NCBI GenBank assembly: GCA_949752735.1
Contig: OX457037.1
Span: 17,044,795 to 17,108,794 of the forward strand
Length of the DNA: 64,000 nt
Reading direction: 5' to 3'
From: Lumbricus terrestris
Taxonomy: Eukaryota; Annelida; Clitellata; Crassiclitellata; Lumbricidae
In this document: piece after piece, positions 22,670 through 32,003 of the stretch
Layout of the letters: each line of letters begins with the position of its first letter
Position numbering within the stretch: position 1 is the stretch's first letter
The notes under the pieces: generated by a model
Told to the model about the DNA's origin: nothing
The model's input: the letters and a program-made list of their open reading frames with translations, nothing else
Database searches by the model: none
Translations under genes and position numbers: made by a program

Positions 22670-25600
22670 ATGGGATATACAACTCGACTTAAAGACAAGA
22701 AATCCCAATATAAAATGGACTACACATCGTATAATCTGAAAGAATTGCAACAAATTCCTAAACAAAGAGGACAAAAAGGATACTCAAGACTACCAAAAAC
22801 GGAACTCATCGCGTTCATAAAGCATGGAGATAGACTCGGCGCTCGGACACCAGACATCAAGGCTCCAACGCGTACTCCCCGCATGGTACGAGAATTACCA
22901 GAAATTACGAAACAGAGAGGCACGGTACGAGAATTGCGAGAAATTGCAAAAAAGAGAGGCCAAAGAGGATACTCAAGATTAGGAAAAGAGGAACTTACGG
23001 CATTCTTGTCTACTACTTGGAAATTTGTGGGGAAAAATAAAGCTACTTTTTCGGATTGGTTGACTAGTGAGATTAGTCAGTTACCACCTCAAATAAAACC
23101 ACCCATTCATAGGTTCAAACTTCGAGAGACAGCGACGGCTATCAAAGGGTTTACAAAAAGATACACGATCGAGGGTAACAACAGGATCGATGTCGCATCT
23201 TTTCTCAAGGCTGTAAGATCGCAGGTAGTTAGGCTGTTAGCGAAAAATCGAGGGGTAAAAGTTCAACTCAATCTCATGTGTGTAATGGAGAAAGTAGACA
23301 TAAAATCCGGTGAAATAGCAACGGCTGAGCCTAATTTCAAATCAAAGACTGATATTATTTTAGAGGCAACCGATGTGAAGGAAATATATACCAACGCAGT
23401 GGATAAAATTAAGGAGAGCATGGCTAGTTATCAGATGCGGGGTAGCAATTGGCGATTCAAGGCCGTTTCGCACTTGGATATCGATACAGTAGTATACAAG
23501 CCATTGAAAGGTAGTTCGTATATTCAGCTTCCCGAGTATTTAGCAAATAAAAAGGCCATTATTAATATGAAAAACGAAGACGAAGAATGTTTCAAATGGT
23601 GTATTACAAGGGCGTTGAACCCAGCTAATGACCACCCTGAAAGAATCACTAAAGACCTGGTAGAACAATCTAAGAAACTCGATTGGAGCGGTATCGTGTT
23701 CCCAGTTGCTGCTGATGCTAATATTATAAATAAGTTTGAGCGCTGTAATAACATTAGCGTTAGCGTATTTGGTTTTGAAAAGAGCGTATACCCATTATAC
23801 ATATCGAAGCATGAAAGCGATACCTGCGTAGATCTACTGCTTATTTCCGACGATGAAAAGAAGCATTACTGTTGGATCAAGAACTTTAATAGATTGATGG
23901 CGGCACGAACAGAAAAATCTGTAAATTCGATGCACTATTGTAGAAGATGTTTAATCGGTTACAGAACGAAAGACTCGCTTGAAAAACACATCGAGTACTG
24001 TTCGCAACATGACGCTCAACGAATAGAACTCCCAAGCCCAGGAACTATGTTGAGTTTTAAAAATTATTATCGAAAAATGCGAGTACCTTTTATTATCTAT
24101 GCGGATTTCGAATCCTTCATTAAACCGATCGATACATGCCAACCCGATCCCAGCACGTCTTACACCAATAAATACCAGAAACATACTCCTAGCTCGTTTT
24201 GTTACCACATAAAATGTTTCGATGACGACCTGTATTCACAAGCTCCTGTAACATTCACAGCGAAGAGCGAAGACGATGATGTAGCGCAGATATTTATTGA
24301 CAGTCTTGTTGAGAAAGTAAAAGATATTTATAATCAATTTAAGTTCCCAAAGAAAATGATATTTGGAAAGGACGACAAGGAGCTATACGACTCGGCTACT
24401 GTTTGCCATATCTGCGGGGGTGAGTTCTTTGTTGATGATGATAATGACAATAACATGCGAGTAAGAGACCACTGCCATCTTACTGGTAAATTCAGAGGCG
24501 CCGCTCATAAGATTTGTAATCTAAAGTATAGAGTCCCCAAGTTTTTCCCAGTAGTATTTCATAATCTAACCGGCTACGATAGCCATCTATTCGTGAAGAA
24601 ATTACGGGGTGGTAATAATGAACAGATTAAATGCATCCCCTGCAATGAAGAAAAGTATATCTCATTTAGCAGAGAGATCGTAGTCGATAAGTTTATTAAC
24701 AAAGAAGGGAAAGAGAAAAAGGTCAAGCGTGAATTACGTTTCATCGATAGTTTTAGATTCATGCCAGCGGGTCTCGACGCATTATCGAAGAACCTTAGCA
24801 AAGACCAGTGTAAAAATATAAGCAAGTACTACTCCGGCAATCAGCTCGATCTCTTGCTTAGAAAAGGGGTATATCCGTATGATCACGTTAGCTCCATCGA
24901 TCAACTGAATGAAACAGAACTACCGCCAAAGTCAGCATTCTATTCGAAACTAAACGACTCAGGTATCAGTGACAAAGACTACAACCACGCACAGGTAGTA
25001 TGGAAAGAATTTGGTTTCAAAACATTCAGAGAATATCACGATTTATATAACGTGAGTGATGTTCTCCTGCTCGCCGATGTCTTTGAGAATTTTAGAGACG
25101 TCTGCATGAAGAACTACAACCTGGATCCCGCCTGGTATTACACTTCTCCTGGACTAGCATGGGATGCCTCATTAAAGTTGACTGAAGTAAAGTTAGAATT
25201 ATTGAGCGATTACGATATGATACTAATGGTCAAGCATGGGATAAGAGGTGGTGTTAGCACAATTTCACATCGTTATGGACAAGCAAACAACAAGTACATA
25301 TCATCGTTTAATGAAAGCAAACCTTCAACATTTATAACCTATTTAGATGCTAACAACTTGTATGGGTGGGCAATGTGTAAGAATCTTCCAACTCACGGGT
25401 TCAAGTGGATGACAAATGATGAGCAAAACGACTGGAGATCGATACCGTGTATATTGGAGGTGGACTTGGAATATCCCAAAGATTTGCACGACCTACACAA
25501 CGACTACCCTCTCGCTCCAGAGAATATCACGCCTGAATCTTCAACGGTTCCTAAACTCATCCCAAACCTGAATGATAAAGTAAAGTACATTGTCCATTAT

Positions 25601-26539
25601 GAAAATTTGAAGCAGTATGAAAGCCTAGGTCTGAAGATTACCAAAATTCATCGAGGAATTAAATTTGAAGAAAGCACCTGGTTGAAAAAATATATCGACC
25701 TAAATACAAACCTGAGGACTAAAGCAACCAATGATTTTGAGAAAGACTTTTTCAAACTTATGAACAATAGCGTGTTTGGTAAGACTTGCGAAAATATAGA
25801 GTCCCGCGTAGATATTAAATTGGTTTCAAGCGAGAAGCAAGCCATAAAACTAGTGGCTAAAACGAGTTACGGCAGTCGGACTATTTTTGACGAAAATTTA
25901 ATTGCCATTCACATGAAGAAGACTTCGTTGCTCTATAACAAACCGATATATCTTGGTATGTGTATCCTAGACTTAAGTAAAACTTTGATGTATGATTTTC
26001 ATTATAATTACATCAAGGATAAGTATGGAGATAGAGCTAAACTATTATTCACCGATACGGATTCACTAGCTTACGAAATTAAGACCGTTGATTTTTACGC
26101 TGATATCGCCCCAGATGTTAGAAGCATGTTTGACACGAGTGATTATCCAAAGGACCACCTCTCGGGTATAGAAACCGGAGTGAATAAGAAAGTAATAGGG
26201 TTGTTTAAGGACGAAGCTGCAGGTAAACAAATAGAAGAATTCGTGGGACTTAGATCCAAGTTGTATTCGTATAAGATGGCCGGCGTAGACCATAAGAAAT
26301 GCAAAGGTGTTAAAAAATACGTTGTTAAGAAATCAATTACTCATGAAGACTACAAAGATTGCTTATTCACCAAACGTAAACAGTCGAGAAAGATGAATGT
26401 CATTCGTTCCCATTTTCATGATATCTTCACTGAAGAGATTAATAAGATAGCCCTCTCAGCCGACGACGACAAGCGAGTGATAATGGATGATGGGATAAGC
26501 ACGTTAGCATATGGTCACTATTTATTGAAATCTACTTAA
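22670..26539 (+). CDS. Protein-primed family B DNA polymerase of Polinton
   Basis: 1289-aa ORF; it would copy the element using a terminal protein as primer. The N-terminus has two SAP/Rho_N-like motifs (LKELQQIPKQRGQKGYSRL and VRELREIAKKRGQRGYSRL, residues about 23-50 and 86-112). A C2H2-like finger (YCRRC...HIEYC, about 420) precedes ExoI YADFES (about 474). A zinc-site block CHICGG...RDHCHLTGKFRGAAH (about 580-620) resembles endonuclease VII; then ExoII (NLTGYDSHLF) and ExoIII (YNVSDVLLLADV). Polymerase motifs are LDANNLYGWA (about 890), NNSVFGKT (about 1030) and FTDTDSLAYE (about 1126). All catalytic acids are present. The second ATG (22715, codon 16) sits in the TATAAAATG context shared by other genes here and is a good alternative start. 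Confidence 0.93.
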   Translation: MGYTTRLKDKKSQYKMDYTSYNLKELQQIPKQRGQKGYSRLPKTELIAFIKHGDRLGARTPDIKAPTRTPRMVRELPEITKQRGTVRELREIAKKRGQRGYSRLGKEELTAFLSTTWKFVGKNKATFSDWLTSEISQLPPQIKPPIHRFKLRETATAIKGFTKRYTIEGNNRIDVASFLKAVRSQVVRLLAKNRGVKVQLNLMCVMEKVDIKSGEIATAEPNFKSKTDIILEATDVKEIYTNAVDKIKESMASYQMRGSNWRFKAVSHLDIDTVVYKPLKGSSYIQLPEYLANKKAIINMKNEDEECFKWCITRALNPANDHPERITKDLVEQSKKLDWSGIVFPVAADANIINKFERCNNISVSVFGFEKSVYPLYISKHESDTCVDLLLISDDEKKHYCWIKNFNRLMAARTEKSVNSMHYCRRCLIGYRTKDSLEKHIEYCSQHDAQRIELPSPGTMLSFKNYYRKMRVPFIIYADFESFIKPIDTCQPDPSTSYTNKYQKHTPSSFCYHIKCFDDDLYSQAPVTFTAKSEDDDVAQIFIDSLVEKVKDIYNQFKFPKKMIFGKDDKELYDSATVCHICGGEFFVDDDNDNNMRVRDHCHLTGKFRGAAHKICNLKYRVPKFFPVVFHNLTGYDSHLFVKKLRGGNNEQIKCIPCNEEKYISFSREIVVDKFINKEGKEKKVKRELRFIDSFRFMPAGLDALSKNLSKDQCKNISKYYSGNQLDLLLRKGVYPYDHVSSIDQLNETELPPKSAFYSKLNDSGISDKDYNHAQVVWKEFGFKTFREYHDLYNVSDVLLLADVFENFRDVCMKNYNLDPAWYYTSPGLAWDASLKLTEVKLELLSDYDMILMVKHGIRGGVSTISHRYGQANNKYISSFNESKPSTFITYLDANNLYGWAMCKNLPTHGFKWMTNDEQNDWRSIPCILEVDLEYPKDLHDLHNDYPLAPENITPESSTVPKLIPNLNDKVKYIVHYENLKQYESLGLKITKIHRGIKFEESTWLKKYIDLNTNLRTKATNDFEKDFFKLMNNSVFGKTCENIESRVDIKLVSSEKQAIKLVAKTSYGSRTIFDENLIAIHMKKTSLLYNKPIYLGMCILDLSKTLMYDFHYNYIKDKYGDRAKLLFTDTDSLAYEIKTVDFYADIAPDVRSMFDTSDYPKDHLSGIETGVNKKVIGLFKDEAAGKQIEEFVGLRSKLYSYKMAGVDHKKCKGVKKYVVKKSITHEDYKDCLFTKRKQSRKMNVIRSHFHDIFTEEINKIALSADDDKRVIMDDGISTLAYGHYLLKST

Positions 26540-26560
26540 GAAAAAATATCCTAATATAAA

Positions 26561-27385
26561 ATGACAGACTCAAAATTATGCGCCAGTTGCAAAATGGAAA
26601 AAAGCTTAACTGAATTTTACAAAAACGAACGTTATAAGAGCGGCTATTTTGCTTCTTGTAAAATGTGTGTCATTATCAAAACGAAGGAACTTACACAAAA
26701 ATACTCAGAGCTTGAAGTGAGGGAAACAAAAAACAAAAAAGTTTGCTGCTGCTGTAAGATTGAAAAAAGCTTAGACAATTTTCATAAAGATAAAAGACAA
26801 AAGAGCGGAAGTTATCCGAGCTGTAAACTCTGTAAAAATGCTAAAGTAAAGGAGCTAACGCATAAGTACGCGAGACAGGAAAATAAGGAAACGAAGGATA
26901 AGAAAGTTTGCAGCCGGTGCAAGATAGACAAGAACATATCGGAATACGTTAAAAATCGATTTTCAAAAGATGGACATGCTAATGAATGCAAAAATTGTAG
27001 GCATAAATATTATCTCACCCGCGTGGAAGCAAAACATTTAGATAATATTAAAAATTCTCATAATATAAAAATGGAAATACCAGCTTGTGTCAAATGTAAA
27101 CTCGGTATCGGACTTAAAACATTTACGAAATGGATTGAGTACCAATTTGAAGAGGGTATGAATATGGACAATTTCGGCTCGGTTTGGCATCTCGATTTTG
27201 TTTTACCAATATCATCATTTAATTTACTCGATGAAAAAGAACTTGAAAAAGCTATGAATTGGATGAATATTTGCCCGGTGCTATTGGAAAAAAATATAGA
27301 AAAAGCGAACGAAATAGATTGCGAGCTTTATGAAATGCAGAGGGAAAAAGCGTATGACTTTCTAAAATATTTAAATGAAATGTAA
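26561..27385 (+). CDS. Triple zinc-ribbon protein with degenerate HNH-like domain
   Basis: 274 aa. Three tandem Cys4 modules of about 45 residues (CASCKMEKS...CKMC; CCCCKIEKS...CKLC; CSRCKIDKN...CKNC) occupy residues 7-150. The C-terminus (about 175-265) has a further CVKC and the layout of viral/phage HNH endonucleases: FGSVWHLDFVLPISSF followed by NWMNICPVLLEKNIEK. The first His of the usual 'WHIDH' is kept but the second is Phe, so nuclease activity may be lost. It starts 21 bp after the polymerase stop with TATAAAATG and is 2 bp from the protease gene. Not one of the core Polinton genes; a DNA-binding or nuclease role is inferred. Confidence 0.6.
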   Translation: MTDSKLCASCKMEKSLTEFYKNERYKSGYFASCKMCVIIKTKELTQKYSELEVRETKNKKVCCCCKIEKSLDNFHKDKRQKSGSYPSCKLCKNAKVKELTHKYARQENKETKDKKVCSRCKIDKNISEYVKNRFSKDGHANECKNCRHKYYLTRVEAKHLDNIKNSHNIKMEIPACVKCKLGIGLKTFTKWIEYQFEEGMNMDNFGSVWHLDFVLPISSFNLLDEKELEKAMNWMNICPVLLEKNIEKANEIDCELYEMQREKAYDFLKYLNEM

Positions 27386-27387
27386 AA

Positions 27388-27822
27388 ATGAGTTTTGAAA
27401 CATACAAAAACATAAACGTTGAAGGCATCATACTACCAAATATCCCTCTTTCAAACATACAGTTGATTGATGCCGCGAAGAAACTAAATATCCTAAACTT
27501 CAGGGGTGTCTTCTTACGAGACGAGCTACCGAAGAAACCTAAACGGAACGAGTGTGGGATAATGAACTTGGATGATTCTAATGGGAACGGAACTCACTGG
27601 GTCGGTTTTTTAAAGAACGGTAAGGTTAAAATATATTTTGATAGCTACGGCCTACAACCACCCACAGAACTCGTCAAGTATTTACATAGTCCTGTGTACT
27701 ACAATAGTGAACGAATTCAACCGGATAATGAAGTGTTTTGTGGCCATCTATGTTTGTATGTTTTGAAAAAGACGATGACTGATGGTTGTAAATTTCAAAA
27801 TGTTATCAATAGTTTGTATTAA
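27388..27822 (+). CDS. Adenain-type cysteine protease (PRO)
   Basis: 144 aa, compact like other Polinton proteases. Catalytic features are in adenain order: His in GTHWVGFL (about residue 71), acidic residue in IYFDSYGLQ (about 87) and Cys in FCGHLCLYVL (about 120). In adenoviruses the homologue matures capsid proteins inside the particle. Several structural proteins of this element contain adenain-like consensus sites, supporting that job here. The gene lies 2 bp after the previous ORF. Confidence 0.88.
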   Translation: MSFETYKNINVEGIILPNIPLSNIQLIDAAKKLNILNFRGVFLRDELPKKPKRNECGIMNLDDSNGNGTHWVGFLKNGKVKIYFDSYGLQPPTELVKYLHSPVYYNSERIQPDNEVFCGHLCLYVLKKTMTDGCKFQNVINSLY

Positions 27823-27839
27823 TATTATCGCGTAATAAA

Positions 27840-28496
27840 ATGCCAGTCGATAAATTTGGGCACACCGATGTTGGGACTACGACAAGAGTAATTGCCGGCG
27901 GCGTCACATTAACTCAGGCAAACAGTACTTTTCTAAGGGTTGATGGGGCAAACCCTGTTACTGGAGATCTAGATATGAATGGCCGCGTGATAAAAGGTCT
28001 ACCTACAGCGAATACTTCGGAAGCGGGAAAAGACGAGGCGCTAAGTCGAGGGCAGGTTATGGATTTGATAACGAAATACATCGATGCAGCGGTAAAAAAT
28101 GCAATAGGGCCTGCGATTAGCGCTTACACTCCAGGTTTACAATACATAGACGCTAATACTTTCACAAGAGTTTCTTTCGAAATAGTAAGATTCAAAAGAG
28201 ATAGCGCCATTAGTGCGAAACTGACTCGTTTCACTCCTGGTAAAGCCGGTTGCTATATCGTTTCGATGTGCGTAGAATTTGAAGGCCTCGGTATGATTAG
28301 TAGTACTAATAGTTACGTCTACCTTTATAAAAATGAAGGGGTGGAGATGCAAATTTCAGGCGAAGGGGATTTGCAGGCATCGATTAGTCGCGTAGTTTTT
28401 CTAACCGAAACCGATTATCTCGAGATTCACGTTTATTCAACCGACCAAACATCCATAATAGCGAGAGACTTTTCCATCGCATTCTTACGACCATAG
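27840..28496 (+). CDS. Fibre-like protein 1 with C-terminal jelly-roll (C1q/TNF-like) head
   Basis: 218 aa. The N-terminal third reads FLRVDGANPVTGDLDMNGRV...KGLP, a pattern shared with phage tail-fibre and virus fibre shafts (…DGxxxxTGDLxMNGxxIxxLP). The C-terminal 110 residues alternate beta-strand-like segments (YIVSMCVEF, VVFLTETDYLEIHVY, DFSIAFLRP) reminiscent of C1q/TNF-like trimers. Paralogous to the next gene (identical MPVDKFGHTDVGTTTR start). A spike or attachment role is an inference from architecture. It starts from AATAAAATG. Confidence 0.6.
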   Translation: MPVDKFGHTDVGTTTRVIAGGVTLTQANSTFLRVDGANPVTGDLDMNGRVIKGLPTANTSEAGKDEALSRGQVMDLITKYIDAAVKNAIGPAISAYTPGLQYIDANTFTRVSFEIVRFKRDSAISAKLTRFTPGKAGCYIVSMCVEFEGLGMISSTNSYVYLYKNEGVEMQISGEGDLQASISRVVFLTETDYLEIHVYSTDQTSIIARDFSIAFLRP

Positions 28497-28524
28497 CGGC
28501 TGAAAAAATAATCTGTTTATAAAA

Positions 28525-29268
28525 ATGCCTGTTGATAAATTTGGACACACCGATGTTGGAACTACGACAAGAATAATTGCTGGAGGTGTTACTCTTAGTC
28601 AAGTAAACAATACTTTTCTAAGGTTAGATGGAGCGAGTTCGGCTACTGGTGATCTAAATATGAATGGTAACTGCATCAAAGGTCTACCTATAACGAATAA
28701 TCCAGATGCAGGAATGGATGAGGCTCTAAGTTACGGACAAGCCATAGATTTGATAACGAATCACGATGACATTCCTTCCAACGATAATCATTTGACAAAT
28801 AAAAAATATGTCGACGAACAAATTGCTTTGATAGTATCTAGAGACGAATTCTTTGGCCCGACGTTTAGTGCCTACTCCCACGCTGTTCAGACTATCCTCG
28901 CTAGCGATACGACGCAAGTAAATTTTCCGAGAAAAAGATTCGATCAGGATAATTGTTTCATCAATTCGAAACGTTTCTTTCCTCAGAAAGCCGGATGTTA
29001 TATGGTTAATATTTTTGTGGAATTTCACGCCAATAGTGCTAGAACTAGCGGTAATGTTTCCTTGATGAAAACGGGGAGTGTGTACATGAAGATGCCCGGT
29101 GGTGGAGGTGACTTTGGTGGTGGAGGTATGCCCGCAGCTAATAATAATGTATCGGGTACTTGCCTAGTTCGATTAACTAATACCGACTACCTCGAGATAA
29201 TGGCTACGTCAGACGCTGACTTAAACATTGAGGCACATGACTTTTCAGCTGCATACTTACGACCTTAA
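28525..29268 (+). CDS. Fibre-like protein 2, paralogue of the preceding gene
   Basis: 247 aa. N-terminus nearly identical to fibre-like protein 1 (MPVDKFGHTDVGTTTRIIAG) with the same TGDLNMNG...KGLP shaft motif. It then diverges, gaining NHLTNKKYVDEQI, a typical fibre linker, and a Gly-rich loop (PGGGGDFGGGGMP). The head ends DFSAAYLRP like its partner. It converges with the major capsid gene, 49 bp away on the other strand. Confidence 0.6.
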   Translation: MPVDKFGHTDVGTTTRIIAGGVTLSQVNNTFLRLDGASSATGDLNMNGNCIKGLPITNNPDAGMDEALSYGQAIDLITNHDDIPSNDNHLTNKKYVDEQIALIVSRDEFFGPTFSAYSHAVQTILASDTTQVNFPRKRFDQDNCFINSKRFFPQKAGCYMVNIFVEFHANSARTSGNVSLMKTGSVYMKMPGGGGDFGGGGMPAANNNVSGTCLVRLTNTDYLEIMATSDADLNIEAHDFSAAYLRP

Positions 29269-29317
29269 AATTCGAAACCATATTTAGTTTTGAATTTCCA
29301 CAGTACAAGATATTTCT

Positions 29318-30622
29318 TTAGTTCATAGCGACAATTTTGTTACCATCCGATTGAAACTTGAATAACTTATCATAAATCACCACCGCGTACGCTTGTGTAT
29401 TAGCTGGTGGATTAGCATCAAAAGTACCTTTGATCTGGATATTGACTGTCGAGCCCTTCAGACGCTCGCATTGATTGCTTACATCAAACACCATAATCGG
29501 GAACAGGTTTTTGAAGTCTGCCGGTGTGATATTGCTTTGCGTTATCTGTTCGTCCATTCCGTAGAATTTTTCGCTAAACGTGGCCGCTTCTCGGTACGCT
29601 CGTGAGAATTGCTGATTCGGGAATGATAGGTTGTAGGGGGCGGCTGGGTATTGATCACCGTTTATCGTCACGAACAAGTTATTCAGATTGCAATGATCGA
29701 AAATCGATGGGTTTTTTTCTTGATCACCGCCTCGATCGATTTGAAATCCAACTATGATGTACCTAGGTTGTTCAGGAGATGTCTTGAAACCAAGTTGCCA
29801 GCAATAGTTTCTCGATGGTTGGACGGACATAGTTTCGCATTGGCGAGCCCTGAATCCAAATAGCACCGATGCTTTCGATTCGATAATTTTGTTCAATTGG
29901 TTGTCCTCCATAAGAGATGGTTTAACCTGTGGCATAAACCACGAGATTTTGTCTAGCCTAACTTGCCCAACAGCCACAGCGGCCACACCACCCGCAGCAG
30001 CGAGTCGAAAAATTGCATCGTCGTCGGCTTTACGAACAAGACTTAACGTATGTTTCACACCATAAACAACCTTGTCGTAATCATCGCAAAATCCAAAAAT
30101 ATGTTTCAACGGAACGATGAAGCTAAACGTGCCTTTGTCCCCCGGTTCTCGAATTAGATACGACTGTCTGACTTTGAAACCTAGATTATCCGTGATAACA
30201 GCCGTTGTGCCACTGTCCTTGTACCACAGCTGATTCAAACCTTGTGCCAGTTGAAAATCATTTGGGTATTTTAGTAATCCAAGCATCGTCGTTGCTTGGC
30301 CTGGGTGAAATAACGATTCAATTTCTTGGCCCGACATGAAATACGAAATTTGGCTGAATAGGTGCATGAGTCCATTATTCGTAAGGGCTACAGCATCGGC
30401 ATTAGCGTACGCGGTGTTGTCCGCCTTCAACAATCTGCCCTCGAATAATAGATAAGATTCCGCTGGATGGCAGTAAAGACTTTGAGTTTCGATGTTAATT
30501 TCTATTCGTCCCGCGGTGTTTAGATTCGCTCCCGTTATCGGGTTATACTCGTAACATTCGTAGCGCTCAATACCCTCATCAATCTCAGGTTTATCGGTAA
30601 TTCTTAGAATATCAGACTTCAT
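29318..30622 (-). CDS. Major capsid protein (PY, double jelly-roll)
   Basis: 434 aa. Sequence blocks match what I know of invertebrate Polinton major capsid proteins: HPAESYLLFEGRL, MSGQEIESLFHPGQATTMLG, FSFIVPLKHIFGFC, KISWFMPQV, FGMDEQITQSNI, and a C-terminus FKFQSDGNK. These proteins form the hexon-like shell units. The gene heads the leftward structural gene block's 3' end. The start is ATG at 30622 in the context AATAAAATG. Confidence 0.85.
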   Translation of the reverse strand: MKSDILRITDKPEIDEGIERYECYEYNPITGANLNTAGRIEINIETQSLYCHPAESYLLFEGRLLKADNTAYANADAVALTNNGLMHLFSQISYFMSGQEIESLFHPGQATTMLGLLKYPNDFQLAQGLNQLWYKDSGTTAVITDNLGFKVRQSYLIREPGDKGTFSFIVPLKHIFGFCDDYDKVVYGVKHTLSLVRKADDDAIFRLAAAGGVAAVAVGQVRLDKISWFMPQVKPSLMEDNQLNKIIESKASVLFGFRARQCETMSVQPSRNYCWQLGFKTSPEQPRYIIVGFQIDRGGDQEKNPSIFDHCNLNNLFVTINGDQYPAAPYNLSFPNQQFSRAYREAATFSEKFYGMDEQITQSNITPADFKNLFPIMVFDVSNQCERLKGSTVNIQIKGTFDANPPANTQAYAVVIYDKLFKFQSDGNKIVAMN

Positions 30623-30648
30623 TTTATTGAAGAATAATATTTTTTTTA

Positions 30649-31083
30649 TTACGCGACCTTCATTCCCGCACCGTTTTGTCGACGCACTAAATCTTGGATT
30701 GATATGGCATTCTTCAAACCATTCCCCATCATCAGATTATTGATATTCTCCGGATTCGCCCCGATGCTACTTAGTCGATCAATAATATCTCGAGTTTCCT
30801 GCGTAACCGGAATAATATTTTTCTTTGGAGGAGCTAACAGTTTTGCCGCAGCTTTCTCTACTAATCTTTTACCGGCATCGGTTGCGGCTGATTTCCCAAC
30901 ATCTATCGCCTTTTTCCCAATTTCTGTCGCCACGTCTTTGCTAGCACTAAGAGCTCTCGTTGCTAACTGTTTGGCGGCGTTCGATGTGGCTAGTCTTTTG
31001 AAAAATCCCGAAATAGTATCAATTATACCGGATCCACCGATAACGTATCGCTTCTTGTAACTCCTTCTATTAATGATCAGCAT
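30649..31083 (-). CDS. Ala/Lys-rich core-like structural protein
   Basis: 144 aa, basic, with a long helical Ala/Lys/Gly stretch (residues about 30-90). Near the N-terminus YVIGGSGIID contains an adenain-type consensus (IGGS|G). The C-terminus NNLMMGNGLKNAISIQDLV is a conserved block in Polinton homologues as I recall them. By composition it resembles adenovirus core or pX-type peptides; function is inferred. It starts from TATAAAATG. Confidence 0.6.
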   Translation of the reverse strand: MLIINRRSYKKRYVIGGSGIIDTISGFFKRLATSNAAKQLATRALSASKDVATEIGKKAIDVGKSAATDAGKRLVEKAAAKLLAPPKKNIIPVTQETRDIIDRLSSIGANPENINNLMMGNGLKNAISIQDLVRRQNGAGMKVA

Positions 31084-31084
31084 T

Positions 31085-31984
31085 TTATAATATCGACATT
31101 ATATTTTTGTAAGTATCCTTGTTCAGCACTCCTTGTCGTAGTAACGCGTCGCATATCGTTACGAGCTCGTTTCTTACCCCGGTGTTACCCGCGTTGAATT
31201 CGTTAACTAATAAATCTAGCCGTTTCGCTAATACATTTGGGTCTTCGGAGATGACGATTACGTCAACGCCTTTACCTACTGTACCTAGGGTTATCTTTTC
31301 CCATATCGGTTTGACAATTTGTTTGTATTTGACGCTTGAAGATGATTTAGGTTTGTTAGGATTTTTTTCCTGTCTTATAGCATTCGTCGTGGTGAGAATC
31401 TCGGCGTAATCACCTATATCATTAATATCGTATATCACGTCGTTCGGCTGTTTCTTCGTCAACAACTCCCAAAGTCCCGGTGTTCCTGTGTAAGTCTTAT
31501 TTACAACCGTCACGTCGTCTCCTTGAATCGAAATCGGAGTGTCACCGATATAGAATTGCCCATTTTTGGATTTTATTCCAAACGTCGTGTCTACAGTTCG
31601 TTTATCGGAAGCGTATTGATGTAGGTACTTGGCGGCCATATCCCCTAATTCCAAAGTTCTGATATCCTCGGTCGGATCGGAGCTATACGCTTCTATCGCC
31701 GGACGCTGAGGAAATTGAAGGCCCTGTAACGAAGGAAGTGCTTGTAATGCATTTGAAGTAGCTACCGAATTTTGATTGATGGCGGATAGTAAGACATTTT
31801 GTTCTTTGGAAATTGCGGATTGTGAATCAACGATAGGCTTGTATAACTTGGTTAATTCTTGTTGTAGTCCCGAATCTCCCAATCTCTCCGATAAATAGTT
31901 TTGTCGAATATTCTCTCTGGTTTTCAGATAATCTGCAATGAAAACGTCTCTTTTCGTGAGGTCACTGATTTTTACAAACGGCAT
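31085..31984 (-). CDS. Conserved Polinton protein with DUF8207-like domain
   Basis: 299 aa. N-terminus MPFVKISDLTKRDVFIADYL, then a coiled region, then the block FGIKSKNGQFYIGDTPI ... KTYTGTPGLWELLTKKQP ... YAEILTTTNA ... SSSVKYKQIVKPIWEKI, which fits the DUF8207 family found in Polinton-derived genes across invertebrates. Function is unknown; its place among capsid genes suggests a virion role. Its first 40 codons are duplicated in the next gene. Confidence 0.65.
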   Translation of the reverse strand: MPFVKISDLTKRDVFIADYLKTRENIRQNYLSERLGDSGLQQELTKLYKPIVDSQSAISKEQNVLLSAINQNSVATSNALQALPSLQGLQFPQRPAIEAYSSDPTEDIRTLELGDMAAKYLHQYASDKRTVDTTFGIKSKNGQFYIGDTPISIQGDDVTVVNKTYTGTPGLWELLTKKQPNDVIYDINDIGDYAEILTTTNAIRQEKNPNKPKSSSSVKYKQIVKPIWEKITLGTVGKGVDVIVISEDPNVLAKRLDLLVNEFNAGNTGVRNELVTICDALLRQGVLNKDTYKNIMSIL

Positions 31985-32003
31985 TTGTAATTAAAAATAT
32001 AAT

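Noticed and set aside
30704..31060. 118-aa plus-strand ORF inside the Polinton
   Set aside because: It is the complementary-strand shadow of the 144-aa core-like gene, which has the recognised motifs and start context.
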